A stretch of DNA of 64,000 bases from Hortaea werneckii (Eukaryota > Ascomycota > Dothideomycetes > Mycosphaerellales > Teratosphaeriaceae), in assembly GCA_037044905.1 (NCBI GenBank), contig JBAOKB010000071.1:744001-808000 (forward strand), given 5' to 3'. This document shows positions 48,606 to 59,100 of this stretch, in pieces. Within the stretch, counting starts at the first letter, position 1; each line of letters starts with the position of its first letter. Both the position numbers and the translations under genes were made by a program. Below the pieces are notes generated by a model that ran no database searches, had not been told where the DNA came from, and saw only the letters and a list, made by a program, of their open reading frames with translations.

Positions 48606-50534
48606 TCATCGTATCTCAAATCGTCCATCGTCATCGCCCAACTCATCGCTATCCCAGCCGTCCTCTTCGTCTCTCCTCGCCATCTCGAGAAAGCGCTGCA
48701 GTTCCGCTTGCTCTCGCTCATCTCTCTGCTCGTCCGTGATAGCGGCAGGTCTTCTACCGCCTCGTCCACCACCTCTAGCCCCGCGGTTCCCTCGTTGGCC
48801 AGCACCCCGCTCGTGGTTCCTGATAGCTTGTGCGCGCCCATCGGCTGGCGGACGAGCTGCGAAGGGATTCTGTCTTCTTCCACGTGGTGGTCTCTGCTGT
48901 GCAGGCCGCTGACCGCCATCAGCGTCTAGATGGACTTCAGCCATCCGCACAGCGAGGGGTTCCTGCTGCTGTTGCTGCGCCATCAACAACTCATTTGCGA
49001 TCCGATCCTCCTCCCTCGCCCGCTGCATCTCCTGTCTAGCCTCTTCCGCCTCACGCTCATCCGCCTCTCTTGCCACTTCAATAGCCATCTGCTCCCATCC
49101 CCTGCCGCCGCCAAATCCACGTCCGTCCCCGGGGTTCTGCCCTTGATCCCCTTCCTCCAGCTCCCATAGTCTCTGATAACAATCCGTTCCTGCTTTGTTG
49201 AAGTGCTGATACGGGTTGTTCCCATCCAGCCAGGCGCCGCATAAGTAACAGAAGTGCGTGTTGCATTGAAAGCACTTCATGTGGTTGCACCCCATCGTCT
49301 TCTGGGTTGGCGATGAGCAGGTCGGACACGGCGACGTGTTCATCCGGATGTAGTCGTACGACGCTTTCTCCTCGGCCGAGAGCTCGTTAGGGTCCCGTGG
49401 GTAGCAGCGTGCGAAAGGCCCGTGCCAGCCCATGTAGCAGACTTTGCAGAAGGCTAGGGCGCACTTTTCGCAGACTGCGAGGCGGTCGGTTGGCTCTGGT
49501 GGTGCTGCCGCCGCGGATTTTCGTTGTGAGTTGTGAGTGTCGTTGGCGTTCTCGGAATCGCTTTCTTCGGTGTCGCTATCGTGTGATGTGCAGCGGGAAA
49601 GATCGGCAGGTATGGGAGGGTATTTGGGGCTCTTGGCTGGATTCTGACACCAGGTTCGTGGACAGTAAACGGTAGACTTGTCCGCTTCAATCTTCTTCTT
49701 CCTTTTCAACTCGACGTATCGTCTGACCATGCTCTCTTCCATCCCCATGGCCAGTAGCTCTCGGGGATGTACAGTGCGCTCGGTCTTCCGTTTCCGTTTC
49801 CTAGCTCCATCTGCACCCTTCCCACAGGAAGGATCTAAACATCGCACACCCTGCACATCGCCCTCGGTGATCGCAGCATTGTAGAACTCTTTTAAGCATC
49901 CCAAGCAGAATACGTGCCCACATCTTGTCATCTTCCAGCAGCTAGAGCCTTTCTTTGGCTCGAGACATATCCCGCAATCGTATGTTCCCTGCCTGAACAC
50001 TTCCAGCTTCGTTTCCTCGTCGAATCTCAAAAGCTCGTCTTTTAGACTAGAAGGCAGGATTAGACAGTGCGCAGGAGGAGAGTCCCCCAGATCAAATCCA
50101 CGATCTGCTGTCTGTTGGAGGAAGTCGATATACAGGAACACGATTTGACAATGCCCGTACTCTTCCCATTCCTTCTCCGCTTGCTCTGATAGCTCGTCCA
50201 GTTTCCCTTTCGGTAACCAGTTGTGCTTCGAACTCAGCTTGACTTGTGGTGGCGAGTCGGCGGGATAGCCTGTCGGCAGGGTAATCTGGAGATAGAGAGG
50301 TGGGAGGTGTGACAGCTGGACTTTCTGTTCTTCGAGTCGCAAGATCTCCGTGTGTGCCAATTGACACTGACCACTCGTAGCGTGTGGCGAGAAGCTGACC
50401 GTGATTGGGTTCGAAGGGGAGACAGCCAATTCCAGCGAGGCAGTGAAGGTGGTGTGGTCGCTCACGAGTTCTGGATAGATCGCCTCGAGGCTGCCGAGCT
50501 CTTCGATGCGCTCATCGTCCTCTACCGTCGCCAT
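48606..50534 (-). CDS. itt1: RWD-RBR E3 ubiquitin ligase (Itt1/RNF14 type)
   Basis: 642 residues from ATG 50534, chosen because MATVEDDERIEELGSLEAIYPEL is the standard start of an RWD domain; the frame is open 59 codons further up but only from a TTG. RWD: about residues 1-135. RING1: CGICLEPKKGSSCWKMTRCGHVFCLGCL. A long IBR region has two inserts (basic ARKRKRKTERT and acidic SDTEESDSEN) around CEKCALAFCKVC. RING2 is CPTCSSPTQKTMGCNHMKC, in which the Cys of MGCNHM is the expected thioester-forming residue. A Gly/Arg/Gln-rich tail follows. RBR ligases transfer ubiquitin through a covalent RING2 intermediate; yeast Itt1 has been linked to translation termination factors and RNF14 to stalled ribosomes. 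Confidence 0.9.
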   Translation of the reverse strand: MATVEDDERIEELGSLEAIYPELVSDHTTFTASLELAVSPSNPITVSFSPHATSGQCQLAHTEILRLEEQKVQLSHLPPLYLQITLPTGYPADSPPQVKLSSKHNWLPKGKLDELSEQAEKEWEEYGHCQIVFLYIDFLQQTADRGFDLGDSPPAHCLILPSSLKDELLRFDEETKLEVFRQGTYDCGICLEPKKGSSCWKMTRCGHVFCLGCLKEFYNAAITEGDVQGVRCLDPSCGKGADGARKRKRKTERTVHPRELLAMGMEESMVRRYVELKRKKKIEADKSTVYCPRTWCQNPAKSPKYPPIPADLSRCTSHDSDTEESDSENANDTHNSQRKSAAAAPPEPTDRLAVCEKCALAFCKVCYMGWHGPFARCYPRDPNELSAEEKASYDYIRMNTSPCPTCSSPTQKTMGCNHMKCFQCNTHFCYLCGAWLDGNNPYQHFNKAGTDCYQRLWELEEGDQGQNPGDGRGFGGGRGWEQMAIEVAREADEREAEEARQEMQRAREEDRIANELLMAQQQQQEPLAVRMAEVHLDADGGQRPAQQRPPRGRRQNPFAARPPADGRAQAIRNHERGAGQRGNRGARGGGRGGRRPAAITDEQRDEREQAELQRFLEMARRDEEDGWDSDELGDDDGRFEIR

Positions 50535-50981
50535 CGGTTCTGCGTCTCTGGATGGGAGGATCTCAGCTTCCGGTGGCGGTGGCGCTGATGCTATGAGACG
50601 GGCGTAGGGTTCATGTTTGGATGTGAGGAGCTTGACCGACACGAAGGGGCCGATGCTCGTGCTCAGAGAGTAGTGAGGATGGTTTGATTCGGGTGGAGTG
50701 GCGATGACCAAGTGTGGTGCAAATGTTGTAACAGTGTGAGATACCGTACCTTATTCGGATTGCGGTGTCTGAGGTTGGTTCGCTCGTTCGCTAGGCGGAT
50801 CGGATTTAAAGAGGCGGAACCGGAGATAGAGATATGAGCATGTCCAAGAGGGGCAGGTGCGCCCGTGCGCCGCGATCTGGCTGTCACATGAAACTTTCCT
50901 TACTTCCTACTGCATGTGCTGTCAATTGCTGTGTACTACTTACTTACATCTGCCGTCGACTGAGCCAGCTTAGGAGTGAAT
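50535..50981. promoter_or_regulatory. Divergent promoter between the RBR ligase and CAX4
   Basis: 447 bp separate the start codons. The first 177 bp stay open in the ligase frame (Pro-rich) and may be leader or an N-terminal extension. No other gene is seen. Confidence 0.45.
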
Positions 50982-51803
50982 ATGGAAGACCCGCCCTTGG
51001 CATCACTTTCGCTGACGCATGTCTCTTACAATCCCTCCGACCCATTCTCCCATCTCAGCGCCTACCTCGCCCTTGTCCCTCAGGCCCTCGTCATCTCCTA
51101 CGCGGCGCTGATATGGAGTACACGCGAAATCGAAATCTTGCTCATGTTCACTGGACAGATGGGCTGTGAAGCGTTCAACTGGCTGCTCAAACGATATATT
51201 AAAGAGGAAAGGCCAACACGTATGTTACCTACACCCGAACCCGGGCCTCGTAGTGCATGGATCACAGGAGAAAATGTATTTCGTGGCGAACCAATCTTAC
51301 CTGATGCTAACACTGGAATGGAAACAGAAATGCTAGGCAAGGGCTATGGCATGCCCTCTTCCCACGCCCAATTCGTCGCCTTCTTCTCGACTTACCTCAC
51401 CCTTTTCCTTCTCTTCCGACATAACCCACACCACCACACCATCCATCCTCACCGCCACACAAAGACTCCCCTGTACCAGCGGGCCCTTCTCGCAGTCGCC
51501 TCTATCGTCTCTGCTGCCGCGGTCGCGCAGAGCCGCATTTATCTGAACTACCATCACCCAAGACAAGTCTACGTTGGCGTGGGCGCTGGCGTATTTTGTG
51601 CCGTCGGCTGGTTTACTGTGACCAGCATTGCACGTTACTCCGGCTGGGTGGAAGCTCTAATCGACTGTACACCCGCTCGATGGCTGCGGTTCAGGGACCT
51701 GGTGGTGAATGAGGATTTGGTCGACGCTGGCTGGGAGAGATGGGAATTAATCAAGGCGAGGCGCCAACAGGCCAGAGAACAGGAGTCCAAGAAAGCAAGA
51801 TAA
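50982..51803 (+). CDS. CAX4: Dolichyldiphosphatase (two exons)
   Basis: ER-membrane enzyme that hydrolyses dolichyl diphosphate on the lumenal side, recycling the lipid carrier for N-glycosylation. Model: exons 50982-51219 and 51328-51803, 237 residues, matching yeast Cax4 (239). The three PAP2 phosphatase motifs are present: KRYIKEERPT, GYGMPSSHAQF and SRIYLNYHHPRQVYVG (catalytic His residues in the second and third). Several hydrophobic segments surround them. The 108-nt intron (donor GTATGT, branch GCTAACACTGG, acceptor ACAG) is a multiple of three with no stop, so an unspliced reading is open, but it would insert 36 residues between motifs 1 and 2, which the family does not have. Confidence 0.92.
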   Translation: MEDPPLASLSLTHVSYNPSDPFSHLSAYLALVPQALVISYAALIWSTREIEILLMFTGQMGCEAFNWLLKRYIKEERPTRMLPTPEPGPRSAWITGENVFRGEPILPDANTGMETEMLGKGYGMPSSHAQFVAFFSTYLTLFLLFRHNPHHHTIHPHRHTKTPLYQRALLAVASIVSAAAVAQSRIYLNYHHPRQVYVGVGAGVFCAVGWFTVTSIARYSGWVEALIDCTPARWLRFRDLVVNEDLVDAGWERWELIKARRQQAREQESKKAR

Positions 51804-52360
51804 GCTCGAGATCTATTGGTGCCGCCTCATTGCTTAGCTATCGACCACTGTCAGCGACCATTAAGCCAGCCTGCCTGCCACGTCATCTGCTCCTCTGAGG
51901 GACGCCACCACGTGGGCGCCTCACGCGGTACCAACATTAGCTTCGTCCCATTAAAGGCGAATCACGACATTGCTTGCAAATTATTGGTGCTCAGGGTTAT
52001 ATGCCACGAGCTCTCGTCCTCAGCCACAACGCAAGCGAGATGCCGTCCGCTGAAAGCTGTACCGCAACATCCGCATCGTGCCTTCGACCTTCGAACCATG
52101 CCATCGACTCCATTACCGGATATCGCGGCACCGTATGGCACTTTCGTGATTTCCTAGACCTTTCGTTCAACCTGCGATCGATGGTGATGGCAGCAGCCAT
52201 CTACAGAAGACCGAGTGTAATATCGCGGCACCGGACAGCACTTTGGTGATTTCCTAGATGTTTCGTTCAACCTGGGATCGATGGCGATGGCAGCAGCCAT
52301 CTACAGAAGGCCGAGTGTGGTCATGCTTCATGAAATCGTGTCCACGCCTTTCCGAGCTAT
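51804..52360. other. Convergent 3' region of CAX4 and the sugar transporter
   Basis: No gene. It contains the 100-bp tandem duplication listed separately. Confidence 0.45.
52120..52319. repeat. 100-bp direct tandem duplication
   Basis: Copies start with ATATCGCGGCACC at 52120 and 52220 and end with CATCTACAGAAGRCCGAGTGT. They differ by only a few substitutions, so the duplication is recent. Confidence 0.9.
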
Positions 52361-54049
52361 CTACATGCCCTCATCTAAACTTCTTGCCGACAGCTTCTCC
52401 ATTCCCACAGCTTCCTCCGCGTTCTTTTCGACGCCCTCCATGTTGGGGTGAGATGCGTGGTACCCAGGCTCTACGGTGCGCCCGCCCTTAGCCTTGAAAA
52501 CACCGCCCGTGATGCCTCCCTTCTCGAATAGATGATCAATGTCTTCAAGCTGCAAACGACTGGTCTCTGGAAAGAAGCAGTATACAATCGGCATCCAGCA
52601 AAAGCACAATACCGCGAAGATGATGAAGGTCCGCCAATTGATGTTCTGGATTGCAATGGGTGTGATCTGCACGACAGTGAAGACGCACATCCAATTGATG
52701 AAACCACCAAAAGCCTGGCCTCTGGATCTAATGCGCGTAGTCGTAACTTCTGAGGGGTAGAACCAGGGCATCGGAAGCCAGCCGAATCCCATAAAGATCT
52801 GGAAGAGGAAGACGAATGCTGTCGCTCCATATGCTCCTCCCTTCGTGTCTAGGCTTAGTAGAATGGCAGCCATGGCGAAGCACAGACACAGTCCACCGGC
52901 AGAAGCTATCAAAAGTGCCCGGCGCCCAAAGCGGTCGACAACGAAAAGTGGGATTGCCGAACCGAGCAGGTAGGTGAGGGATGTGCAACCGCCGAGGATG
53001 AGCGATAGGTTTCTAGTCAAGCCCATCGCATTTTGGTATACTGTAGGGGCATAATAATTTATCATGTTCGAGCCAGTGAACTGCTGCATCATGTTGCACA
53101 TGCCGCAGAGTATCAACCGGCGCCCATTTTGTAGCTTCCCGCCCGTGAAGAGTTCGCTGTATCGGAAAGGTCCACCGGCAGATTCGATCTCGATGGAAGT
53201 TTCGATTTGGCGACGAAGAAGGACGACCTCCTCATCATCTTCGTCGGCGTCTTTGAGAGCGGCGATGATATGGCTGGCCTCCGAAATGCGACCCTTCTCG
53301 ACTAGCCATCGGGGACTCTCGGGGAGCGGAAGCATTTGCAGTACCAGGAAGATGGCAAAGAAGGCTTGGAAACTGGGAGCGGTCAACAGTTAGCAGACAT
53401 TTCGATGACAACTGATCCTGATCGACGCACCTTATAGGGAAGCGCCACTGGACGCCGCCATCGACGAAAGACAGACCGTAGTCGAGCCAGTATGCAATAC
53501 ACAGCCCAACGATAGTGACTGTGCCCTGAGCACAAAGCAGCTTGCCTCGATGTTCGGGTTTCGCAAATTCCGCCTGATAGGCCGGCACCGTCGAACTGTT
53601 GATCCCATTGCCCACCCCAGTAACGATCCTGCCAACAAGCAACTGCGGTATGCCATACGATGCTCCCAGCAAGATGGTCCCGAGAATCATGATGGATCCG
53701 CCAGAGATTATCATAACTTTCCGTCCAAACAGCTCGCCGTAGAAGAAGCAGAAGAGACATCCGGCCGCACACCCAATGTCGTAAATCGAGGTGATGATGC
53801 CCTGCATGTTCGCGTCCGGCTCGTTGAATTGTTGTCCGAAGGCATTGGTGTCGACGCCGATGAGTCCACTCATGACACCCTGATCTGGAATCGAACAGTC
53901 AGAAGCCCGTTCCTCATCTTACAGCATCTATCGTATTGTCCATTGAACTTACCATATCCTAGCAGTAAGAAACCTTGCAGAGCCGCTGCTGCTACGGCCC
54001 AACTGAGCCAGCGCCCTCTCAGCCCCATCGTCATCGATCTGAAGCCCAT
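52361..54049 (-). CDS. MFS sugar transporter (three exons)
   Basis: Model on the minus strand: exons 54049-53953, 53884-53431, 53372-52361; 520 residues. Introns of 68 and 58 nt join LLLGY-DQGVMSGL and WRFPI-SFQAFFAI in phase, both conserved sugar-porter segments. Signatures: GYDQGVMSG in helix 1, GRKVMIISGG, VGRIVTGVGNGI, then PESPRWL at the end of helix 6, QQFTGSNMINYYAP in helix 7, DRFGRR, and PETSRLQLEDIDHLF at the end. Twelve membrane segments are expected in the plasma membrane. It belongs to the fungal hexose/pentose/quinate-type porters; the substrate cannot be read from sequence. The start is ATG 54049 (MGFRSMTMG). A GA-rich run (54101-54120) lies upstream. Confidence 0.92.
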
Positions 54050-54966
54050 TTTGACTGTGCTACCGCTTTTAAGGCGAATGTAGCGGACTCTATCGCATAG
54101 AGAGAGAGAGAGAAAAGAAAAGACAGGAACAGGACAAGAAAGGACAAATCTCAACGAGTCAAAGAACGAAATTAGTCTTTCTCTAAAGGCCGCCCATTAA
54201 CGTATATACCAAGATTTTCTATTTAGTTGGGATCTCCGTCGAAACAATCATCCCCCGACCTTTGGGCCACACCCCACACGAGAAAACGCACGTTACAAGG
54301 GGGAGAGAATGCATAAAAGATGTTCACAACTTTCTTGACCCCAAAGGCTTGACTTTTGCCGATCTTAGACATTTCCGGGGGAAAGAGGCCGCGTCCCAGT
54401 GGGAGAGCCGGGAATTGTCACAAACCTGAAGATACAAGGGGCGGTCCCAAACGTGCCCCGGTGGAGAGCGCGAGGGCTTTTGATGGAGATCCATGGAGAG
54501 AGTGTGTGGGCGGAGCAATACCGTGGAGACGATGCGGGACTTGGTGTCGGTGGGAATTGTCGCGAGCTTCGGGGGAAAAGGCGCCGGGTGATGGATTGTA
54601 AGAGACTATTTGGGGATTTTTATGCAAAGGCACCGCCTTCTTCTCACTGAGTAGAGTTGTGATGACGACTGGCCCTCTTGATGTGTGGCGAGTCTTCGTC
54701 GATGCGTCATTCATGGGTTTGGAATGCGGCTTGTGTACGATTTGAGTTCGGGTACGTTTTGTTTACCAAAGCAGGAGCAGTGTATCAAGTCGACTGGGCA
54801 CTGTATATCCATTGACTGGTATTCTTGATCTTTTTTGAAGTACTTGGGACCACATACTGTAAATTCAAGCAGTCTGTACCTTTAGATATGTGCAATCATC
54901 CGCGGCAATACCGATGCTGATCCTACAATCTCGTATCCAAGCAATTCTCTCATATCAACATGATGT
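54050..54966. other. Transporter promoter and AT-richer spacer before MITE copy 2
   Basis: No gene supported. It includes a GAGAGAGAGAGAG run at about 54101-54113 close to the transporter start. Sequence from about 54780 becomes AT-richer but keeps CA/TG, so it is not RIP-type. Confidence 0.45.
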
Positions 54967-54968
54967 TA

Positions 54969-55141
54969 CAGTCCGAACTCGATATAACAATCTTTCGCCT
55001 GACAATACCGCTCTATAACTACGTTCTCCGTCAGCTTTTTGCGCTCTGTATGCTACTGTATATCACCTTCGATCAGCAATACTCCCTGTATAGCAATGAG
55101 AGATAACCCATTTTCACGATTCTCATGGGATGTTTAGACTG
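54969..55141. mobile_element. MITE copy 2 (173 bp)
   Basis: CAGTCCGAACTCG ... TGTTTAGACTG with TA at 54967-68 and 55142-43. It is the most diverged of the three copies but shares CAATACCGCTCTATA, TATCACCTTCG and TAGCAATGAGA with them. Confidence 0.78.
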
Positions 55142-55401
55142 TACATCATAATCTGAATGCATGCCTGGGACGGAGATATTGAATAAGTAGCCGCGCTACA
55201 CCATTCACCGGTGCCCATTGGTATAAATCAGGGCAACGGCGGACTTGAAAGGAAGTCTGGACCAGACCACACACGTTCTTGCAAAGGGGGGCGAGCACTT
55301 TGATGGGCAGCTGAAGCGAAGAGCCTTTGGACACGCGGGTCTACCATGAACTCCGCGCTGCAAAAGACGTGATGATATCCTAGTACCGTATCGCCGAGCG
55401 G

Positions 55402-55869
55402 TCAAAAATAGCTAATACCACCCACACCACTAGGCGGGACAACATCACTATCGCCCTTTCCCGACCGGACGTTCTCCCTCTTCCAACTATCTTCCTCCGG
55501 CCAATGCGGATTAGGTCTACTGATGAACAATCCAGTTCTCGGATCCTTGACGACCTGCAGTGGTCCGTCTGCTGATATGGGTTTGTGTGCTTGCTGTTTT
55601 TTGTCCTTGTGATGATCACTGTGGTGTGGCAAGTGCAGCATTTCTGCGATACTACGCCTTTTTGACTTTTTGGAGCTTTCTTCATCTGCTTGTTTCACGC
55701 CGTCTGAGCCTTTGGCGGTAGCTGGAGGCTCCTGCTTTGCCGCCTCTGCTTCAAGTTGCGCTGCTTCGGAGGGCAATGGCTGGGCATCTTCGTGTCTGCT
55801 CCCAGCGGTGTGTTGGTGCGCGTTGCCCGACTCTTTGGCGAGGAATCGTTCTACCCCATGCTGATTCAT
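55402..55869 (-). CDS. Small charged protein of unknown function
   Basis: 155 residues from ATG 55869, intronless. It is hydrophilic throughout: an Ala/Glu-rich stretch (EAAQLEAEAAKQEPP), a Lys/Ser-rich patch with KKSKRRSIAEMLHLPHHSDHHKDKK, then a better ordered end (GPLQVVKDPRTGLFISRPNPHWPEEDSWKREN) that looks conserved. RRSIAEML could be a basic-directed kinase site. No family recognised; probably a cytoplasmic or nuclear disordered protein restricted to fungi. Confidence 0.6.
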   Translation of the reverse strand: MNQHGVERFLAKESGNAHQHTAGSRHEDAQPLPSEAAQLEAEAAKQEPPATAKGSDGVKQADEESSKKSKRRSIAEMLHLPHHSDHHKDKKQQAHKPISADGPLQVVKDPRTGLFISRPNPHWPEEDSWKRENVRSGKGDSDVVPPSGVGGISYF

Positions 55870-56192
55870 GTTGGCATTCAGTCAGTAGATCAAGGGACGC
55901 CCTCCGTGTTTTGGATGCCAGAGTTTCAGCAGGCAACAGAGAAAAACGAACGGTCGTGATCGAAGAAGTATTTGGTTATACAGCTATGTCATATCGTAAT
56001 TGCAAAGCAGCAATCGTCATACGCACATCTTGAGCAGCCTTCATTCAGCATTACGCAGGCTTGCCATAACTTCATAGCTGATTTGCCGCAGCTTTAGCTC
56101 AGACTTCCCTTCTTATTAAGCCGCCGGGAGTATGTCAGCATGTAGACAGCATCTCACCCCTTAATCTCATTGCATATGTCGTGATATGAGAA
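55870..56192. other. Spacer between the small charged protein gene and LAA1
   Basis: No gene is seen. It is the promoter of the 55402-55869 gene and the LAA1 3' flank. Confidence 0.4.
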
Positions 56193-59100
56193 TTAGCTGC
56201 CAAAGTCCATCTTCAGTGCAATAGTCGGTTCGCGATCAGTGCCGAAATCGCTCGTATTGCGTTGTAGACCAGCGCGAGATTTGAGAATCCCTTCCAAGAG
56301 ACTCTTGCGCTCAGGGTCAAGGCTCGTAACAGCACTCCGGAAACTCCCGCTGTTGGCAGCGGCTAGCTCCAGAAGACGAGTCGCTGTTTCTTGATAGGAT
56401 TGCTGGCCCTGACTAGATGCCTGTTCGAGCAGAGCATTCACTACGAGCACCACAGCTATCGTCTGCTGAGGCTCCGGAACCCTAGAGGCGTACATTGTAA
56501 TCGTTTGCGTCATGAGTTTCCTGCTGTCTTCCAGACCCTCAAGATCTGATGGGTTTGTCACGAAATGTAGTGCTGCCGGAAGTAAACGAGCTGGTTCGAC
56601 ACCTGCCATCAGAAGTGTCCTTACGCAGCCCGCGGCGACTCTCGAAGTCATGGGAACTTCCACAGCCTCGATCAGCTCGCCAATGAAGCGTGACAGCAAG
56701 TTTCGTTCTTCTGTGAAATACTGAGGAGCAGCGGAAAGGACGACTGTGACCGCCAGCATGGTGTTCTTCTCGCAAGGCAGACTTGCATCTGTCTCTCGCT
56801 TCTGAGCGTTCTTTAGAATTATGAGCATTCGCGCGATGGCGCTGCGAAGTTGATGCGGAGTCTCTGACCGCTCCTCCTCTGAAACGCTGGCAATGAAGCG
56901 TCTCAAGATAGGCAGAGACTGTGGTACCACAGCCGCTTGGCAAGCCCCTGTCCCAAGGATGGTGACGAAGATGTGAAGTATTGTGGCATGGAGGTCTGTT
57001 TTAATAATGGATGGAAAGACGTCGGATACGTCCACCAGCGCCTGCAGAGTCGTTCGAACAAGCGTAGTTGCCTCTTCTGAGGATTCCAGACGGACAGAGA
57101 CTGGAGTCTCAGATAGGCCAGGAATAACGCTGGCAAGCACGAGAACAATGAGCCTTGTCAATTCGAAAAGTTGCTCAATATCGTCGGATAGCGTTTCGCC
57201 ATTGACTGGTGCTCGAAGACCTTGCCTGGATGAAGGATGGCTGATACACAGATTGCGAGCGATTTCCACGACAACGGTTTGCACACTCAAGCTCTCAGTC
57301 AGGACCATCCGAGAAAGCAAGTCGACCGTCTCAGAGAAGATGACTTCTTGATAGATGGCATTTCCAGAGACTGAAGGCCGCAAGATCTTCTTCATTGCCT
57401 GCAAGATGTCCAGATTGCGCTGGCGGGTGACGCTCTCATCGTCATTGCTACGAACTGCAAGAGATTCGAAAGCGAGACCGAATAGTACAAAGAAGAATGC
57501 TACCGGCTCCTCGCGGTAATTTATTTCGGCGTCCTTCCGTGTGAGATCGTTGGTACCGCCTGCCGGGTCTCCTTCGGCGCTTTCCTGCGCGGCACGCTGT
57601 TTATCATCCAGAGCGTCGAAGACAAACTCGCTATCTTCGTCAATCAGGCTGGCAATGGCGTCAACAAGGCTGAGCCATGATGCCTGGTAGAACTTGAGTA
57701 GTGTCTGCCGGTTTAAAGCGGCGTATACCGTATCCAAGTCATCTGATATCGCCATGGTGCCCAAAGATGCGGAAATGTCAGGCTCAAAACGCAGACGAGA
57801 GTATTCTCGCAGTGAGGATAGCCATAGCGGGACCAATTTGGCAATGTGCGGCTTTACGACATCAACCAGATAACGTTGCTCTGCACTCGCTATCTGTAGC
57901 TCAGCCCAGGCGGAAAAGACAGCCATACGGACCATGACCTGTGCATTGGTTGAGAGACCTTTCAGGTCTCCGATGCTGGCGGACTGCGTATCTTGAGAGA
58001 AGTTTTCCAGCGCAGTCACAAGTACTTTCAAGATACGACCCATGCGATCGACATCTGTCACAATGCCAGTTGCAATAAAGGTAGCGCATACGCTCACGGC
58101 AGCAGCAGCCAGCTCAGGGGAAGAGTCCGCAGCAAAAGCTGGCGTCAGTGCCGAGCTGATCTGTGCCTGATACTGCTCTAGCAGCATCGCCTCTGGGAAA
58201 TCAGGGTCGGGCGTGCGGCCAAACATCTTTAGGACCTGGTCGATGATTCGCATGCCGACCACGCGTAACGCAGCAACGCCGGCCGTAGAGGCCGAGAAAG
58301 CGATGCGCACCACATCCGCAACTTTCGATTGCAGTGCTGCCTCACCAGGGCTCTCCTCCACAATGGCGGCTTCCTTGCTGATCATGGCTATGAGGCTGTG
58401 CAGGCATTCCATAGCAAACAGGCGAACTTGCCACTTCATCAACTCCTGGGTAGATGTCGGCGCCTGTGACTCGTCTTCCTTTGTCGCACCGCTTGCGGCT
58501 GCGAACCCAGCAATCTCTTCGTCTTGGATGTCTGGACCGGCTGTGTCTTTGGCCTGAGCGGTCTTGGGCTGTTCACTTTTCGCCTTGGTCTTAGTTAACA
58601 CGACGTTGCAGCGCTGGATCCATTCTGCAGGGTCACTGGCACCGGTCTGATGAAGCCAGTTGACAAAAATATTCTTGACCTCTGGCTGATCTGGTACGTC
58701 GTTGAGATACTCCCAGAGCCGGTCTTCAAGGCCAGGGCGAGCCGTGCGAACAATCTCCGTAGCGTCACGCCGCATCAGGACCGACAGGCTGTGTAAGGCC
58801 GATTGGGAGATCTCCTCGTTGTCGGAGTCGAGATCCGCCTGAAGCCGCTGAACGTACTGCGCATACTCTAGATGCCCTGGGGCATACAGAGACAAGTGCT
58901 CCAGACATCGAAGAGACTCAAGTAACATCGTAGGGCTTGACTCTCGAGAAAAGAGACCCACCAGACTGAGGATCATATCTCGAGGCTTCGCCATATCCTG
59001 CAGATCTGGCCCTAAGACATTGATAGCAGAGTCGATTCCTCTAGCCAGCGCGGCTGGTACTGGCATCTCTACAGACATGTTGGAGGATACGAGAACGGCT

